This document shows, one piece after another, positions 8,136 to 15,958 of a stretch of DNA of 64,000 nucleotides (positions within the stretch are counted from its first letter, which is position 1; each line of letters opens with the position of its first letter). The stretch is taken from the IMG/VR virus record IMGVR_UViG_3300011113_000640, positions 124,001 to 188,000 of that record. One strand, 5' to 3'. A program made the translations under genes and the position numbers. This DNA is from a virus. The notes beneath the pieces were generated by a model. The model was not told where the DNA came from. It saw nothing but the letters and a program-made list of their open reading frames with translations, and made no database searches.

Positions 8136-8164
8136 ATTATAACAGCGAGGCAATTTCAGGTCAA
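8136..8164 (-). promoter_or_regulatory. Sigma70-type promoter of the small membrane protein
   Basis: Minus strand TTGACC, 17 bp, TATAAT. About 40 nt of leader precede the ATG at 8087, with AAAGG as SD. Confidence 0.85.
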
Positions 8165-8171
8165 GTCATAA

Positions 8172-8198
8172 AAAAACCCTACTACTTGTAGGGTTTTT
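8172..8198. terminator. Bidirectional intrinsic terminator
   Basis: Perfect 11-bp stem AAAAACCCTAC / GTAGGGTTTTT with loop TACTT. On the minus strand it follows the 159-aa gene ending at 8214. Confidence 0.9.
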
Positions 8199-8213
8199 GT
8201 GTATATTTTATGT

Positions 8214-8693
8214 TTAGAACTCTATTTCTGTGCCTTCGGCTATAAACAAATCATGCTCAAACGTAGATCCAGGATCTACGGTCCAATGCCAGGTGCCCAT
8301 TAATCCTGCACGCTCAGCATTGTGGGGAATTCCATTTATCCTTATGTTGTCTCGTGGGTCTCTTACACCCAACTCTCGCACAGGAGACACATCATCAAAT
8401 TCATATGGCCCAGTGTAATATATTTCTCCCCAATCAACTTCGGTATAATTGGCCACGATCATACCAAAACGTACAGTGGCTTTGTCCACCACGATTTTCA
8501 TTTGTTTGGTTCCTGCAAATTCAATTGGTATTTCAAAGCTAAACAAAGTTGGTGCGTTTTTTGCGGAAGAATTTTCATCAGTAAATGGTACAAGATCGAC
8601 ATCATCGGAAAATATCTGCTCGCCATCCAAACTGGCAGTCAGGGCGGCGGTTCCTGTGCCCCATCCTTGTACTCTAACTGTTCTTTTGTTCAT
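8214..8693 (-). CDS. Hypothetical protein, 159 aa, likely secreted- or virion-type beta protein
   Basis: I chose the ATG at 8693 (MNKRTVRV) because a strong AAGGAG ends 8 nt before it; the ATG at 8699 is too close to that SD and the further upstream start at 8735 would run into the preceding gene. The protein is beta-rich: VRVQGWGTGTAALTASLDG, then strands with KMKIVVDKATVRFGM-like alternation and a C-terminal GTWHWTVDPGSTFEHDL segment. No motif identifies it; the RVxGxG-ASLDG start recalls carbohydrate-binding jelly-roll proteins. It has a late promoter and a terminator and lies beside the glycan island. Confidence 0.6.
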   Translation of the reverse strand: MNKRTVRVQGWGTGTAALTASLDGEQIFSDDVDLVPFTDENSSAKNAPTLFSFEIPIEFAGTKQMKIVVDKATVRFGMIVANYTEVDWGEIYYTGPYEFDDVSPVRELGVRDPRDNIRINGIPHNAERAGLMGTWHWTVDPGSTFEHDLFIAEGTEIEF

Positions 8694-8699
8694 AGACAT

Positions 8700-8708
8700 A
8701 TCTCCTTG
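8700..8708 (-). promoter_or_regulatory. Shine-Dalgarno deciding the start at 8693
   Basis: AAGGAGAT on the minus strand, with 8 nt between AAGGAG and the ATG at 8693 and only 2 nt to the ATG at 8699. Confidence 0.7.
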
Positions 8709-8713
8709 ACTGC

Positions 8714-8719
8714 TATTTA
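8714..8719 (-). promoter_or_regulatory. T4-like late promoter
   Basis: CTAAATAGC on the minus strand, 20 nt before the ATG at 8693, leaving room for the SD. It lies in the 30-nt gap after the glycosyltransferase stop. Confidence 0.5.
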
Positions 8720-8722
8720 GCC

Positions 8723-9448
8723 CTAGATTCGCCAATGTTGTAATATAACTGGATCTGTCACATCACTGGGTTTAGGACGACCGTGAAACACAAGAATGCT
8801 GGTTTTGGGCCCAAGGTTGGTTCCAGTGCCCGGTGCTCTATGACGTCTGCGTGCGAAGTCATAGCCTCCATCTACGCACTGCCAACGCCAACTCTGTACT
8901 GATTCAAGATCAAAAAATCTGCGGTGTTTTACTTCTATGGCTTCGGACAAAAAATCCTGATCTCCTCTATATTTCAGTTGAATTTCTCGTATGTCCTTTG
9001 AGCAAAATTTGTCCCAGACATAGTCATATTTTGTGGTATCCCAATTCATTACACTTGAATTGATGCCATTGCTTGAAGATCGCCAGAGGTACTTGTAATC
9101 ACGAATGCTCCAAAAATAGTTTGTGTTGTTGACACCCACCCAATCAATGTTGTTGACAATGACTGTGTCTAGATCAAAATACAACAACGGACCAGCGTGA
9201 TGTGCAGGATTGAACAACTGCATTTTATACCACCAGGCACGACCCAACCGTATTTCTGGCCATTCGGTCAGTGCATGTTTGATCATGTGGGCAGGCACAG
9301 ACCTATCAGCTTCGGTATAAACATGCAGATTGAACTCAGAGGTAAGATTACGCCGGAGCATGGCATAAAGACAGTCCACATATTGCCAAGAATATGCACT
9401 GCCGTGTATCACACAGGCACAGTCTATAATCCCAGGCGTTGTATCCAT
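8723..9448 (-). CDS. GT-A fold glycosyltransferase (GT8-like), 241 aa
   Basis: The DxD metal/nucleotide-sugar motif is at D92-L-D94 within LLYFDLDTVIV, preceded by a GRAWWYKMQLF helix that contacts the donor. Further on, GDQDFLSEA (around 165) resembles the catalytic D-Q region of GT8-type enzymes and VFHGRPKP near the end matches the terminal H-G-x-x-K-P motif. Together these indicate a retaining GT-A enzyme adding a hexose. It is the last gene of a leftward pair with the 280-aa GT-B-like gene (25-nt overlap). Probable role: decorating host or phage glycans; acceptor unknown. Confidence 0.75.
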   Translation of the reverse strand: MDTTPGIIDCACVIHGSAYSWQYVDCLYAMLRRNLTSEFNLHVYTEADRSVPAHMIKHALTEWPEIRLGRAWWYKMQLFNPAHHAGPLLYFDLDTVIVNNIDWVGVNNTNYFWSIRDYKYLWRSSSNGINSSVMNWDTTKYDYVWDKFCSKDIREIQLKYRGDQDFLSEAIEVKHRRFFDLESVQSWRWQCVDGGYDFARRRHRAPGTGTNLGPKTSILVFHGRPKPSDVTDPVILQHWRI

Positions 9449-10266
9449 AATCCTGATTCAATTTCTTTTACTGTGTATTCAGTATGACAAATTTCCGTCA
9501 ACCATTGGTCTCTATCCACTGTGTATGGTCGTTCAATATCATCTAGTTGTATGCTGACTGGATGAGCCAAGCTAGAGGAGTCTACTATAGGCCTGGTGCC
9601 GGCTAAAGCTGCTTGTATGCCCGGACCAGAATTGTAGTTGACCAAGGCATGACAGTCAAATGCCAAGTTGTAGCTGTCATAGGTATTGGCTACCCGTACA
9701 GGTTTTTCTATGACCACGTCCAAGGGCAAATGTACCAAGCCAGCCCAGTTCAACGGACTTCTGGGATGAGGGCGCACCACAATAGGACGATCCGTGACTT
9801 TGCGTAGTCGTTCTACTTGTTGAACTACCCAGCCTTCTATGCTGACCAGACCCACCGCCTGCTGACTGCGGGCATGTTGCGCCGCTATCACAATCCTAGG
9901 GTTACGACTTAGATTCACGGCCAGGCTTATACCCAGCTTTCTGGGCCGATCCCAATCCAAGTTTTCTGTGTGTCCATAGTATCCGTTGGCCGTTACGGAG
10001 TTCAAGGCAATCTTCCAGGTTTCTCCACGATACAAGGCACCTACATCAATGATTATCACAGGTTTGCCCGCGGATCTATATTGCGACCATACTGACTGGT
10101 TGGCGGCCATGCGTCCGGACCACAGCACACTCCATATGATAACTGCGTCGGCGTCCAGACTATTGGGTTCAACTGTGTGCCCTGCACTACGTAGACTGGT
10201 CAGCACGGCCTGCAACGCAGGACCGCTGTTTTGAGCACACTGATTTGGAAAGTAGGCCACACGCAT
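9424..10266 (-). CDS. GT-B-like / capsule-synthesis type glycosyltransferase, 280 aa
   Basis: The N terminus MRVAYFPNQCAQNSGPAL resembles a Rossmann strand and loop. The C-terminal half has PIVVRPHPRSP, NYNSGPGIQAALAGTRPIVD and a helical end; this HPR-nucleotide / S-x-x-x-EA-x-G-x-P layout is that of capsule/LPS transferases of the KpsC/S or GT-B type. It shares the core motif with the two neighbouring proteins at 11764 and 12683 (RPIRVRWHPGDW; VVIKDKPGR), so three diverged copies occur in one island. The start is at the ATG following the palindromic late promoter. Confidence 0.65.
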   Translation of the reverse strand: MRVAYFPNQCAQNSGPALQAVLTSLRSAGHTVEPNSLDADAVIIWSVLWSGRMAANQSVWSQYRSAGKPVIIIDVGALYRGETWKIALNSVTANGYYGHTENLDWDRPRKLGISLAVNLSRNPRIVIAAQHARSQQAVGLVSIEGWVVQQVERLRKVTDRPIVVRPHPRSPLNWAGLVHLPLDVVIEKPVRVANTYDSYNLAFDCHALVNYNSGPGIQAALAGTRPIVDSSSLAHPVSIQLDDIERPYTVDRDQWLTEICHTEYTVKEIESGLWIQRLGL

Positions 10267-10268
10267 AA

Positions 10269-10284
10269 GGTTAAATATTTAACC
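10269..10284. promoter_or_regulatory. Perfect 16-bp palindrome acting as divergent late promoter
   Basis: GGTTAAATATTTAACC provides TAAATA on both strands. The plus-strand ATG (10285) is 7 nt and the minus-strand ATG (10266) 9 nt from its respective box. The whole intergenic region is 18 bp. Confidence 0.6.
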
Positions 10285-11073
10285 ATGAATCTACTACCCT
10301 TGCAAGGAAACCTGGATCAAGATCGATTCTTCGTGTTTGCAGCCGCAGACACTGTGTATTTTGATTTACATGCTAGACCATTGATCAACAGCATCATGAC
10401 CAATGTTCCTGACCTAGGCATTCACATACACATCTATGATCCTAGGCCAGATCAAATTGATTTCTGTCGGTCACGTGCCGGAGTGACCTGCACGCATGAA
10501 ACCTTGGACGACATGAGTTTTCAACAAGCCGCCGATTATTGGATGACTCGAACTGTGTTTTCCAACGAGCGTCAACAGCAAATGTATAAAAAAGGGCAAA
10601 AACTGGGTCGTGGTGAACTGTTGCGATTGATACGGCAGACCTACTATGCCTGTGGTAGATTTGTGAGATTGGCAGAATTGTTGCGACCCGGACAACGATG
10701 CTTGAGCATTGATGTTGATGGTCTGGTTCGCCAGCCGTTTGAACATCAACTTGGTGCCCAGGATTTTTATCTGTACGAGAAACCCAAAGACGGCACGCAC
10801 CTTGCTGGCGCTATCCTTTTCAATGGCACCGCAGGATCACATGAGTTCCTACAAGAATATGCACGACAGTTGCGTGCAAGCATGACCGAAGACGACCTAT
10901 ATTGGTTCTTGGATCAGTTCGTCCTGGATCAGTTGGTAAAACAGTATCGCACGGGCCACCTGCCCATGAGCTACATTGACTGGGCCATGCGCCCAGAAAG
11001 CGCCATATGGTCGGCCAAGGGTCCACGCAAAGAATTAGAAATATTCAAAAATGAACAAAGAAAATACATCTGA
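10285..11073 (+). CDS. GT-A fold glycosyltransferase-like protein, 262 aa
   Basis: The chosen start is the ATG immediately after the palindrome; an upstream in-frame start at 10231 would run through the divergent gene and its promoter. After a strand RFFVFAAADTVYFDLH, the enzyme has the GT8-like layout: RLIRQTYYACGRFVRLAELL helix, then the DxD motif D143-V-D145 in CLSIDVDGLV, then FNGTAGSHEFLQEY and FLDQFVLDQL. The late DQ-FVLDQ segment matches the catalytic helix of this group. It is the only rightward gene of the island and pairs divergently with the GT-B-like gene. Confidence 0.65.
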   Translation: MNLLPLQGNLDQDRFFVFAAADTVYFDLHARPLINSIMTNVPDLGIHIHIYDPRPDQIDFCRSRAGVTCTHETLDDMSFQQAADYWMTRTVFSNERQQQMYKKGQKLGRGELLRLIRQTYYACGRFVRLAELLRPGQRCLSIDVDGLVRQPFEHQLGAQDFYLYEKPKDGTHLAGAILFNGTAGSHEFLQEYARQLRASMTEDDLYWFLDQFVLDQLVKQYRTGHLPMSYIDWAMRPESAIWSAKGPRKELEIFKNEQRKYI

Positions 11074-11080
11074 TCAAAAT

Positions 11081-11767
11081 TTACAATGTGGATCGATAGG
11101 CGATTAGTTTTTGAGCCCACTCGTGTCTGAGTTTACGCATTTCTGCAGATTTGTAAATTTTCTTTTGATTTGATCTATTGAGGTACGTTTGATCCAAATT
11201 GTTACCTGTTAGATCTGCACGATCATGAAACACTGTTGCGTCGATGCGTTGAATTGCCTGGGCTTCTAAACAAATGTGTTGTATCCAAGAATCATTGGAA
11301 TTTGATAAACTCACGCACCCAAATATGTTGGTCCAGACTCGTGGTATCAATGGAAACAATGCAAACTTGTCTCTATAGTTTTCGGTGCTCATATGCAATA
11401 ATCCCACAAAGTCTGCATGGTCTCTTATCAAAGAATCCCATCCTGGTGTTTTCATCACAGCATCATCATTCCATATCAATAACCATTGGCCGCGAGCATG
11501 TTCTGCCAACAAATTATAGTATTTGTGTAGTTCGGAATATCCCCAAATGGGAGTTTCAAATACTTTTGATACAGCCCCAAATGAATTTACAAGTTCATTC
11601 CATGGCATGGAATTTAGATACTCGCGACTTTGGTCATCGTCTTGATCAAATGCCACAGCTATTTCAATATCGGCAGGATTGTCTGCATTGGCCAACAATG
11701 AATGAATACTTCTTTCGACCAAGTGCGGCCGTTGGCGTGTGGGCAATAATACTGTGACCAACATCAT
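11081..11767 (-). CDS. Family 2-type glycosyltransferase, 228 aa
   Basis: The N terminus MLVTVLLPTRQRPHLVERSI is the classic GT2 opening strand and helix (split: VTVLLPTRQRP, LVERSIHSLL). EIAVAFDQDDD (36-45) is the donor-binding acid cluster and WNDDAVM (99-105) carries the DxD-like metal site (N100-D101-D102). The rest lacks the usual extra helices, so the acceptor part is short. Two adjacent ATGs (11767, 11764) overlap the stop of the upstream gene (ATGATG with TGA), which indicates translational coupling. Part of the leftward series 11081-15958. Confidence 0.75.
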   Translation of the reverse strand: MMLVTVLLPTRQRPHLVERSIHSLLANADNPADIEIAVAFDQDDDQSREYLNSMPWNELVNSFGAVSKVFETPIWGYSELHKYYNLLAEHARGQWLLIWNDDAVMKTPGWDSLIRDHADFVGLLHMSTENYRDKFALFPLIPRVWTNIFGCVSLSNSNDSWIQHICLEAQAIQRIDATVFHDRADLTGNNLDQTYLNRSNQKKIYKSAEMRKLRHEWAQKLIAYRSTL

Positions 11768-12711
11768 TTGACCCACTGCCGCATGTGAGCCCACTGCCGT
11801 CCTGACCGCAGATCCTCAAAGCTCCAATGGCACTGGGCCAAGCGTCTGATCCATTGTTCTCGATCTGGCATGACAGGATTTTCTATCAAAGACAAATCTG
11901 TGTTGGCAACGTCGCCGCCTTGACTATAACCAGGGTCATCGGTGATAAAAGCCGGTATGCCTTCTATGGGTGCCACTGCACTTGGAGTAGAATTATGACA
12001 CACCAGGGCCCAACAGTTGACAAAATCTGCAGTGATATGCCGTTCTTGCGGACTCAAAGTCACATTGTATTTTTCAAAATTTATTTGGCTGGGAAAGTTT
12101 TTCCAATCTCCTGGATGCCAACGCACTCTTATGGGTCGGTCTGTGTATTGGCGTAGCTGATTCAAAGTTGATTCAAACCACTGTATCAAGTTTTGTCCTC
12201 GCATGCTCCAGCCCATAGGGCGTTGCATGCATATCAGTATGTGTGAACCTTGAGTGCGCCAGGGTTGCAAGTCCATGTTGTAGTGTGCTCGCATCCTGTT
12301 CCAATTTTCATCAGTGGCTGTTTCATTGCAATAGATACCTTCTCGAGGAAAAACACCGTTGAAACTGTAGCGTAGATATGTGTGTGGATTGGTCCGGTCC
12401 TTGTAGATGAACACATTGCTGTCAATACTGAGCCAATAACGACCACGCTGACGTTGTTCATCCATGACCATTTTCCTTACCTTGTAGTGAGGCAACAGAG
12501 TCTTGCGTGGATTGGCATCAAAAGCATTGCCAATTATGGCACCCACATCACAGGGTTCGTAGACCTGGCTATGTGTTACTTGGGCTTGATCTCCACACCT
12601 GGCCGCACCCTCGGCAAAATAAGTCAATGCATTGACCTTTTCGGTGCCATTGATATGCTTGGGCAAACTGCTTAGATAGCTTTTAATAATCAAAGGTCGA
12701 CCGTTGCTCAT
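11764..12711 (-). CDS. GT-B-like glycosyltransferase of the KpsC/S type, 315 aa
   Basis: The C-terminal domain has RPIRVRWHPGDW (around residues 194-205), an HNSTPSAVAPIEGIPAFITD block (split: CHNSTPSAV, EGIPAFITD) and DREQWIRRLA; this order is characteristic of capsule polysaccharide transferase C-terminal domains, where H/S-x-x-x-E-G-x-P binds the nucleotide sugar. It is paralogous to the proteins at 12683 and 9424. The start ATG overlaps the end of the neighbouring gene by 29 nt. Likely acceptor: surface or virion glycan; unproven. Confidence 0.6.
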   Translation of the reverse strand: MSNGRPLIIKSYLSSLPKHINGTEKVNALTYFAEGAARCGDQAQVTHSQVYEPCDVGAIIGNAFDANPRKTLLPHYKVRKMVMDEQRQRGRYWLSIDSNVFIYKDRTNPHTYLRYSFNGVFPREGIYCNETATDENWNRMRAHYNMDLQPWRTQGSHILICMQRPMGWSMRGQNLIQWFESTLNQLRQYTDRPIRVRWHPGDWKNFPSQINFEKYNVTLSPQERHITADFVNCWALVCHNSTPSAVAPIEGIPAFITDDPGYSQGGDVANTDLSLIENPVMPDREQWIRRLAQCHWSFEDLRSGRQWAHMRQWVK

Positions 12712-13735
12712 TTTCTTGCACTATATGCCAGGCTTGTCCTGTGACGATTTCGTCAATACTAAACTGTCCATAGGCCAGACTAGATAACCATTTGTAAACT
12801 ATTTGTTCATCCACCCGCGGCGGACAATCAATAAGACTGAGATCATTGCTGGTGACAAGGCTGGCAGCCGTAGGCGCCAAGCTGAAGCTGGGGATTCCTA
12901 CTTGCAGGGCTTCCACAGCAGCTATGCTGTTATAGGTCACCACTGCCCAAACATCATCATCAAGTGCATCATAGATATTGCTGGTGGTAGTTCTTTCTGC
13001 ACGTCCGGGTTTGTCTTTGATCACTACAGGACGATCCGTGTATTGTTGTATGGTGTCAATGGTGGTTTGTATCCAGGCGTCTCTATCTTCACCATAGAAC
13101 TGAAAGGGTTTTTCTGTGCTCATGATCAAAAGAATTTTATCACCCGGGCATTTGCGCCAACCCTGATAGGTCAATCCTGGATTGAATCGGCACAGTGCTT
13201 GCCAACGATCGTCGGGCACATCAAGAAATCTGCGTTGTTGCATGGCATTTTTTTCAATCCTGTGATATATTTTCCTACCGGTGGCATTGTTTTCACTGCG
13301 ATAGTTACCCAGGTAACCAGTTTCCATAAAGTAATAATCACGACCAGTTTGTTCAGCATGTTTGATATATGCTCCTGCGCTGATGCCACGCACCAAGATC
13401 GGATCTGTGATGGTATCCTTGGCACGTTTGTAATCATGGCTGGTCATGAATTGGCTTTCTGGAAATGCGGCCATGACCATGGCTGGATAATCACTGAACT
13501 TGGTCAGTCTAAAATAGCGTTCTTCTTTTTCTCTGATTAGCAACTCAAGATTTTTATCTATGCGTTTACTTTCTTTGTCATCTTGCAATCGGAACAACTG
13601 TCGCAACAGTTGAATCTCACGATATAATTTCAAGGTATCTTCTACACTGTGCTTGAGCGCACTGCACTGATCCACGTATCGCAACCTGTATTCTTCCATG
13701 GGCCAGCGTTCAACCACAGCTATGGGCAAGGTCAT
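12683..13735 (-). CDS. GT-B-like glycosyltransferase, paralogue of the previous gene, 350 aa
   Basis: The start is the ATG at 13735 (MTLPIAVVERW), with AGAGGA 6 nt upstream, rather than the longer frame at 13753. The first third is a helical, charged domain not found in the neighbours (LKLYREIQLLRQLF, ESKRIDKNLELL). The C-terminal half shares motifs with the 315-aa paralogue: DRPVVIKDKPGR, TYNSIAAVEALQVGIPSFSL and LSLIDCP, with the E-A-x-x-x-G-x-P binding motif intact. Stop overlaps the next gene. The helical N-terminal domain may bind an acceptor or a partner. Confidence 0.6.
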   Translation of the reverse strand: MTLPIAVVERWPMEEYRLRYVDQCSALKHSVEDTLKLYREIQLLRQLFRLQDDKESKRIDKNLELLIREKEERYFRLTKFSDYPAMVMAAFPESQFMTSHDYKRAKDTITDPILVRGISAGAYIKHAEQTGRDYYFMETGYLGNYRSENNATGRKIYHRIEKNAMQQRRFLDVPDDRWQALCRFNPGLTYQGWRKCPGDKILLIMSTEKPFQFYGEDRDAWIQTTIDTIQQYTDRPVVIKDKPGRAERTTTSNIYDALDDDVWAVVTYNSIAAVEALQVGIPSFSLAPTAASLVTSNDLSLIDCPPRVDEQIVYKWLSSLAYGQFSIDEIVTGQAWHIVQENEQRSTFDY

Positions 13736-14418
13736 AGAATCCTCTGTTGACAATATTCAGTGAGTATGCGTTCCCTGTGCCATTCATCTGCCTGCGGTGT
13801 GTCGGCAAATTCAGAGAAGCAGGGTGTGCCCAAGGTATAATGCAATAATTTAGCATCGGCATTGGCGCCAAATTCATCTGGCAACCAGTTCCATTCTATA
13901 GGTAATTCTCCAATACGTTCGTCATCCAGCCACGAAAACCTGTGCAGATAACTACCGGGCTGGCCTTGCACAAATTCAGGAGTAAGTTTTCTATTGGGCC
14001 AACTGTTACAGTTCCATAATATCACACTTGACCAATTTTTTCTAGGGTAATCTTCGTTCTTGGCACCCATGTATTTTTCTGTCATGCGTGTTTTGTAATC
14101 GTGCTTGACCACCATGACATCATAGTGCCCTTCCATGCGCATATTCCACAGTTTCACAATGTCATCACGTAATACCATGTCGCCGTCGATGAATATGGCC
14201 CAACCTGTATAACTCATGAGATGTGGCACTAGGAATCTGGTGTACACAAAATGATTGCTGTTGTCACCATGTGTTTCTTCATAATCTTGGAACAGATTTA
14301 GTGCCACCGGCACAATGGCCACGGGATGGCTGGCATGACGAATAATGCTGTTCACGCAAGTATGATAGGCTATGGCTTCTCTGGGATCGTATCCCACAAA
14401 GATTGGAATAGGTGTCAT
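13732..14418 (-). CDS. GT-A fold glycosyltransferase (GT8-like), 228 aa
   Basis: The start ATG at 14418 overlaps the cytidylyltransferase stop; MTPIPIFVGYDPREAIAYH (split: IPIFVGYDPRE) is a typical strand-turn opening with a GYD metal-adjacent loop. The DxD motif is D78-G-D80 in WAIFIDGDMVL. Later, PRKNWSSVILWNCNSWPNR and LDDERIGELPIEWNWLP have the conserved W-S-S-x-x-L-x-N and W-N pattern seen in GT8 homologues. It is followed on the strand by the DxD neighbour series. Probably adds a hexose in the same pathway as the fusion enzyme upstream. Confidence 0.7.
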   Translation of the reverse strand: MTPIPIFVGYDPREAIAYHTCVNSIIRHASHPVAIVPVALNLFQDYEETHGDNSNHFVYTRFLVPHLMSYTGWAIFIDGDMVLRDDIVKLWNMRMEGHYDVMVVKHDYKTRMTEKYMGAKNEDYPRKNWSSVILWNCNSWPNRKLTPEFVQGQPGSYLHRFSWLDDERIGELPIEWNWLPDEFGANADAKLLHYTLGTPCFSEFADTPQADEWHRERILTEYCQQRIL

Positions 14419-15170
14419 AGCCTTACTATGTCTTCTTCGTCGCAACTATTACCATACTGAATTTCTACAATTTTCAAAGGCTGGTCTGTGGTATTACGCA
14501 ACTGATGCCATTGGCCTGGGTCTACCCAAAAATGTTCATGACGCCGTAGTTCATCTACAAACACAGGATCTCGAGCCAGTTTCATGGTATATACACTGCC
14601 TTGTCCTTCGCTGACTATCCAAAATTCGCTGCGATGATCATGATACTGCATGCTGATACTTTGTCCAGGATTCAGCGTGAGCTCTTTGACTTTGATTCCC
14701 GGCACTTCATGCAACACACGATAATAACCCCAGACACGTTCAGTTTTAGGAGCTTTCCACTCTTCAAGTATCCATGAACTGGAGTTGGCTTTGTCTTGGC
14801 CCCCGACTCCAAACACAAACTCTACACCTGGCACTGTCATTTCTGGAATGTTGTCCTTGGTGCGGTCACCACCATTGGCAAATATGATACGTGCATGTGG
14901 ATAGTGTGCGCGGACCTGTTGCAATAAGTGACAAGCAGTTCCATCCTCATCGTCAAAGGTATAGACTTCATCTACGGGTTTCAAGTTATTGAGTACCGCC
15001 AGGCGCTCAGTCCAGGGCATGAATGAACGACCTTTTTTACGGGCCAACCACTCGTCGCTGTTGATGCCCACAATCAGCTGGTCGCCCAGCATCCTGGCTG
15101 CTTTGATCAGTCGGATATGTCCAGAATGTACCGGATCAAATCCACCGCTTACTACCACTATAGTCGTCAT
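14415..15170 (-). CDS. Cytidylyltransferase-cupin fusion (sugar-nucleotide enzyme), 251 aa
   Basis: The N-terminal half is a nucleotidyltransferase of the RfaE/HldE or TagD type: a strand VVVSGGFDPVHSGH with the H15-S-G-H18 signature, then GINSDEWL and KKGR. The C-terminal ~100 residues (from about 150) are a cupin of the mannose-6-phosphate isomerase/ManC type, with MQYHDHRSEFWIVSEG (metal-binding H-x-H...E) and PGQWHQLRN. This would activate a sugar phosphate and then isomerise or bind it. I chose the ATG at 15170 because a perfect TATAAATA lies 5 nt upstream; the longer frame to 15242 runs into the methyltransferase gene. Confidence 0.75.
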   Translation of the reverse strand: MTTIVVVSGGFDPVHSGHIRLIKAARMLGDQLIVGINSDEWLARKKGRSFMPWTERLAVLNNLKPVDEVYTFDDEDGTACHLLQQVRAHYPHARIIFANGGDRTKDNIPEMTVPGVEFVFGVGGQDKANSSSWILEEWKAPKTERVWGYYRVLHEVPGIKVKELTLNPGQSISMQYHDHRSEFWIVSEGQGSVYTMKLARDPVFVDELRRHEHFWVDPGQWHQLRNTTDQPLKIVEIQYGNSCDEEDIVRL

Positions 15171-15175
15171 GCGGA

Positions 15176-15183
15176 TATTTATA
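15176..15183 (-). promoter_or_regulatory. Perfect TATAAATA late promoter
   Basis: Exact T4 late consensus on the minus strand, 5 nt before the ATG at 15170, inside the last codons of the methyltransferase. Predicts a leaderless transcript. Confidence 0.65.
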
Positions 15184-15202
15184 TGCCGTTTATGGCCCGA
15201 AT

Positions 15203-15958
15203 TTATCTTATGGCCAGACTGGTAAGATTCTGATCCAACCAAGTTACAACCAGGTCTTGTTGTCGCAAGTAACCGTGGGCCTGTATGGAGGCATCGGTAG
15301 ATCTGGGCAACAGTTCAAGTTCTGATAGAGTGTACCAATTGGTGTTTTTTGGATCTCTGGGCTGGTGTTGGCTTTTGTATGTGACCGCATGCACCCAACC
15401 GTTTTGTGTGTCTAGTTTGAAAAATCCATGGCGGCAGTCCCATCCTGTGGTGGCCAACATGTAGATTAGATTGACCAGGCTGTAATGATAGTATTGTCCA
15501 GGTGGTGAAAAATAATCCAGCTGTCGTTGATGTATGCGTTGCGTTATTGGCACACAAAGAGCCAGCATGCCGCCCGGACTGGCGACACCGTGCCAGTTGG
15601 CCAAGGTTGCCAAGGGATTTACGGCATATTGGAAACTGTCATGACACCACAAAATATCAAAACCAGACTTGGGAATTTGTATCTGGTTTTCAAAATCTAT
15701 TTGTTGATATGACACATTGGAGTATTTTTTACACAAATTCAATTTATCAAACAGATCTACGCCGGTGCACTGTATTTCAAGCGGCGTCTGGCTTTCGTCT
15801 CTGGTGGTTCGTGTGGCCCACCACTCTAAATCATCACCAGAACCACAACCTAGATCTACCACGGTTTTGATGCTGAACATGAAGTCGTCATATTCATACA
15901 GTTGGTTGAGTGTTTCTAAACTGTGAGAGTGACTGTCTGTAGTTTTCTCAAATTTCAT
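15203..15958 (-). CDS. SAM-dependent methyltransferase, 251 aa
   Basis: Motif I is VVDLGCGSGDDLEWW at residues 33-47 (G-x-G-x-G SAM loop); the acidic motif II is CTGVDLFDK (about 65-73); motif IV is DILWCHDSFQYAVNP, and SPGGMLALCVP matches motif V/VI of class I methyltransferases. The Asp after LGCGSG and the acidic GVDLF fit cofactor ribose binding. The target is not evident; context with glycosyltransferases and the cupin fusion suggests methylation of a sugar, but a protein or nucleotide target is possible. Its N terminus overlaps the uvsY start region by 4 nt. Confidence 0.75.
   Translation of the reverse strand: MKFEKTTDSHSHSLETLNQLYEYDDFMFSIKTVVDLGCGSGDDLEWWATRTTRDESQTPLEIQCTGVDLFDKLNLCKKYSNVSYQQIDFENQIQIPKSGFDILWCHDSFQYAVNPLATLANWHGVASPGGMLALCVPITQRIHQRQLDYFSPPGQYYHYSLVNLIYMLATTGWDCRHGFFKLDTQNGWVHAVTYKSQHQPRDPKNTNWYTLSELELLPRSTDASIQAHGYLRQQDLVVTWLDQNLTSLAIR

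Noticed and set aside
10231-10284. N-terminal extension of the plus-strand glycosyltransferase from 10231
   Set aside because: It would read through the start of the divergent gene and the palindromic promoter; the conserved fold begins after the ATG at 10285.
12803-13540. Plus-strand ORF (245 codons) opposite a glycosyltransferase gene
   Set aside because: It has no recognisable motif and the minus-strand reading has clear GT-B motifs, SD and operon overlap.
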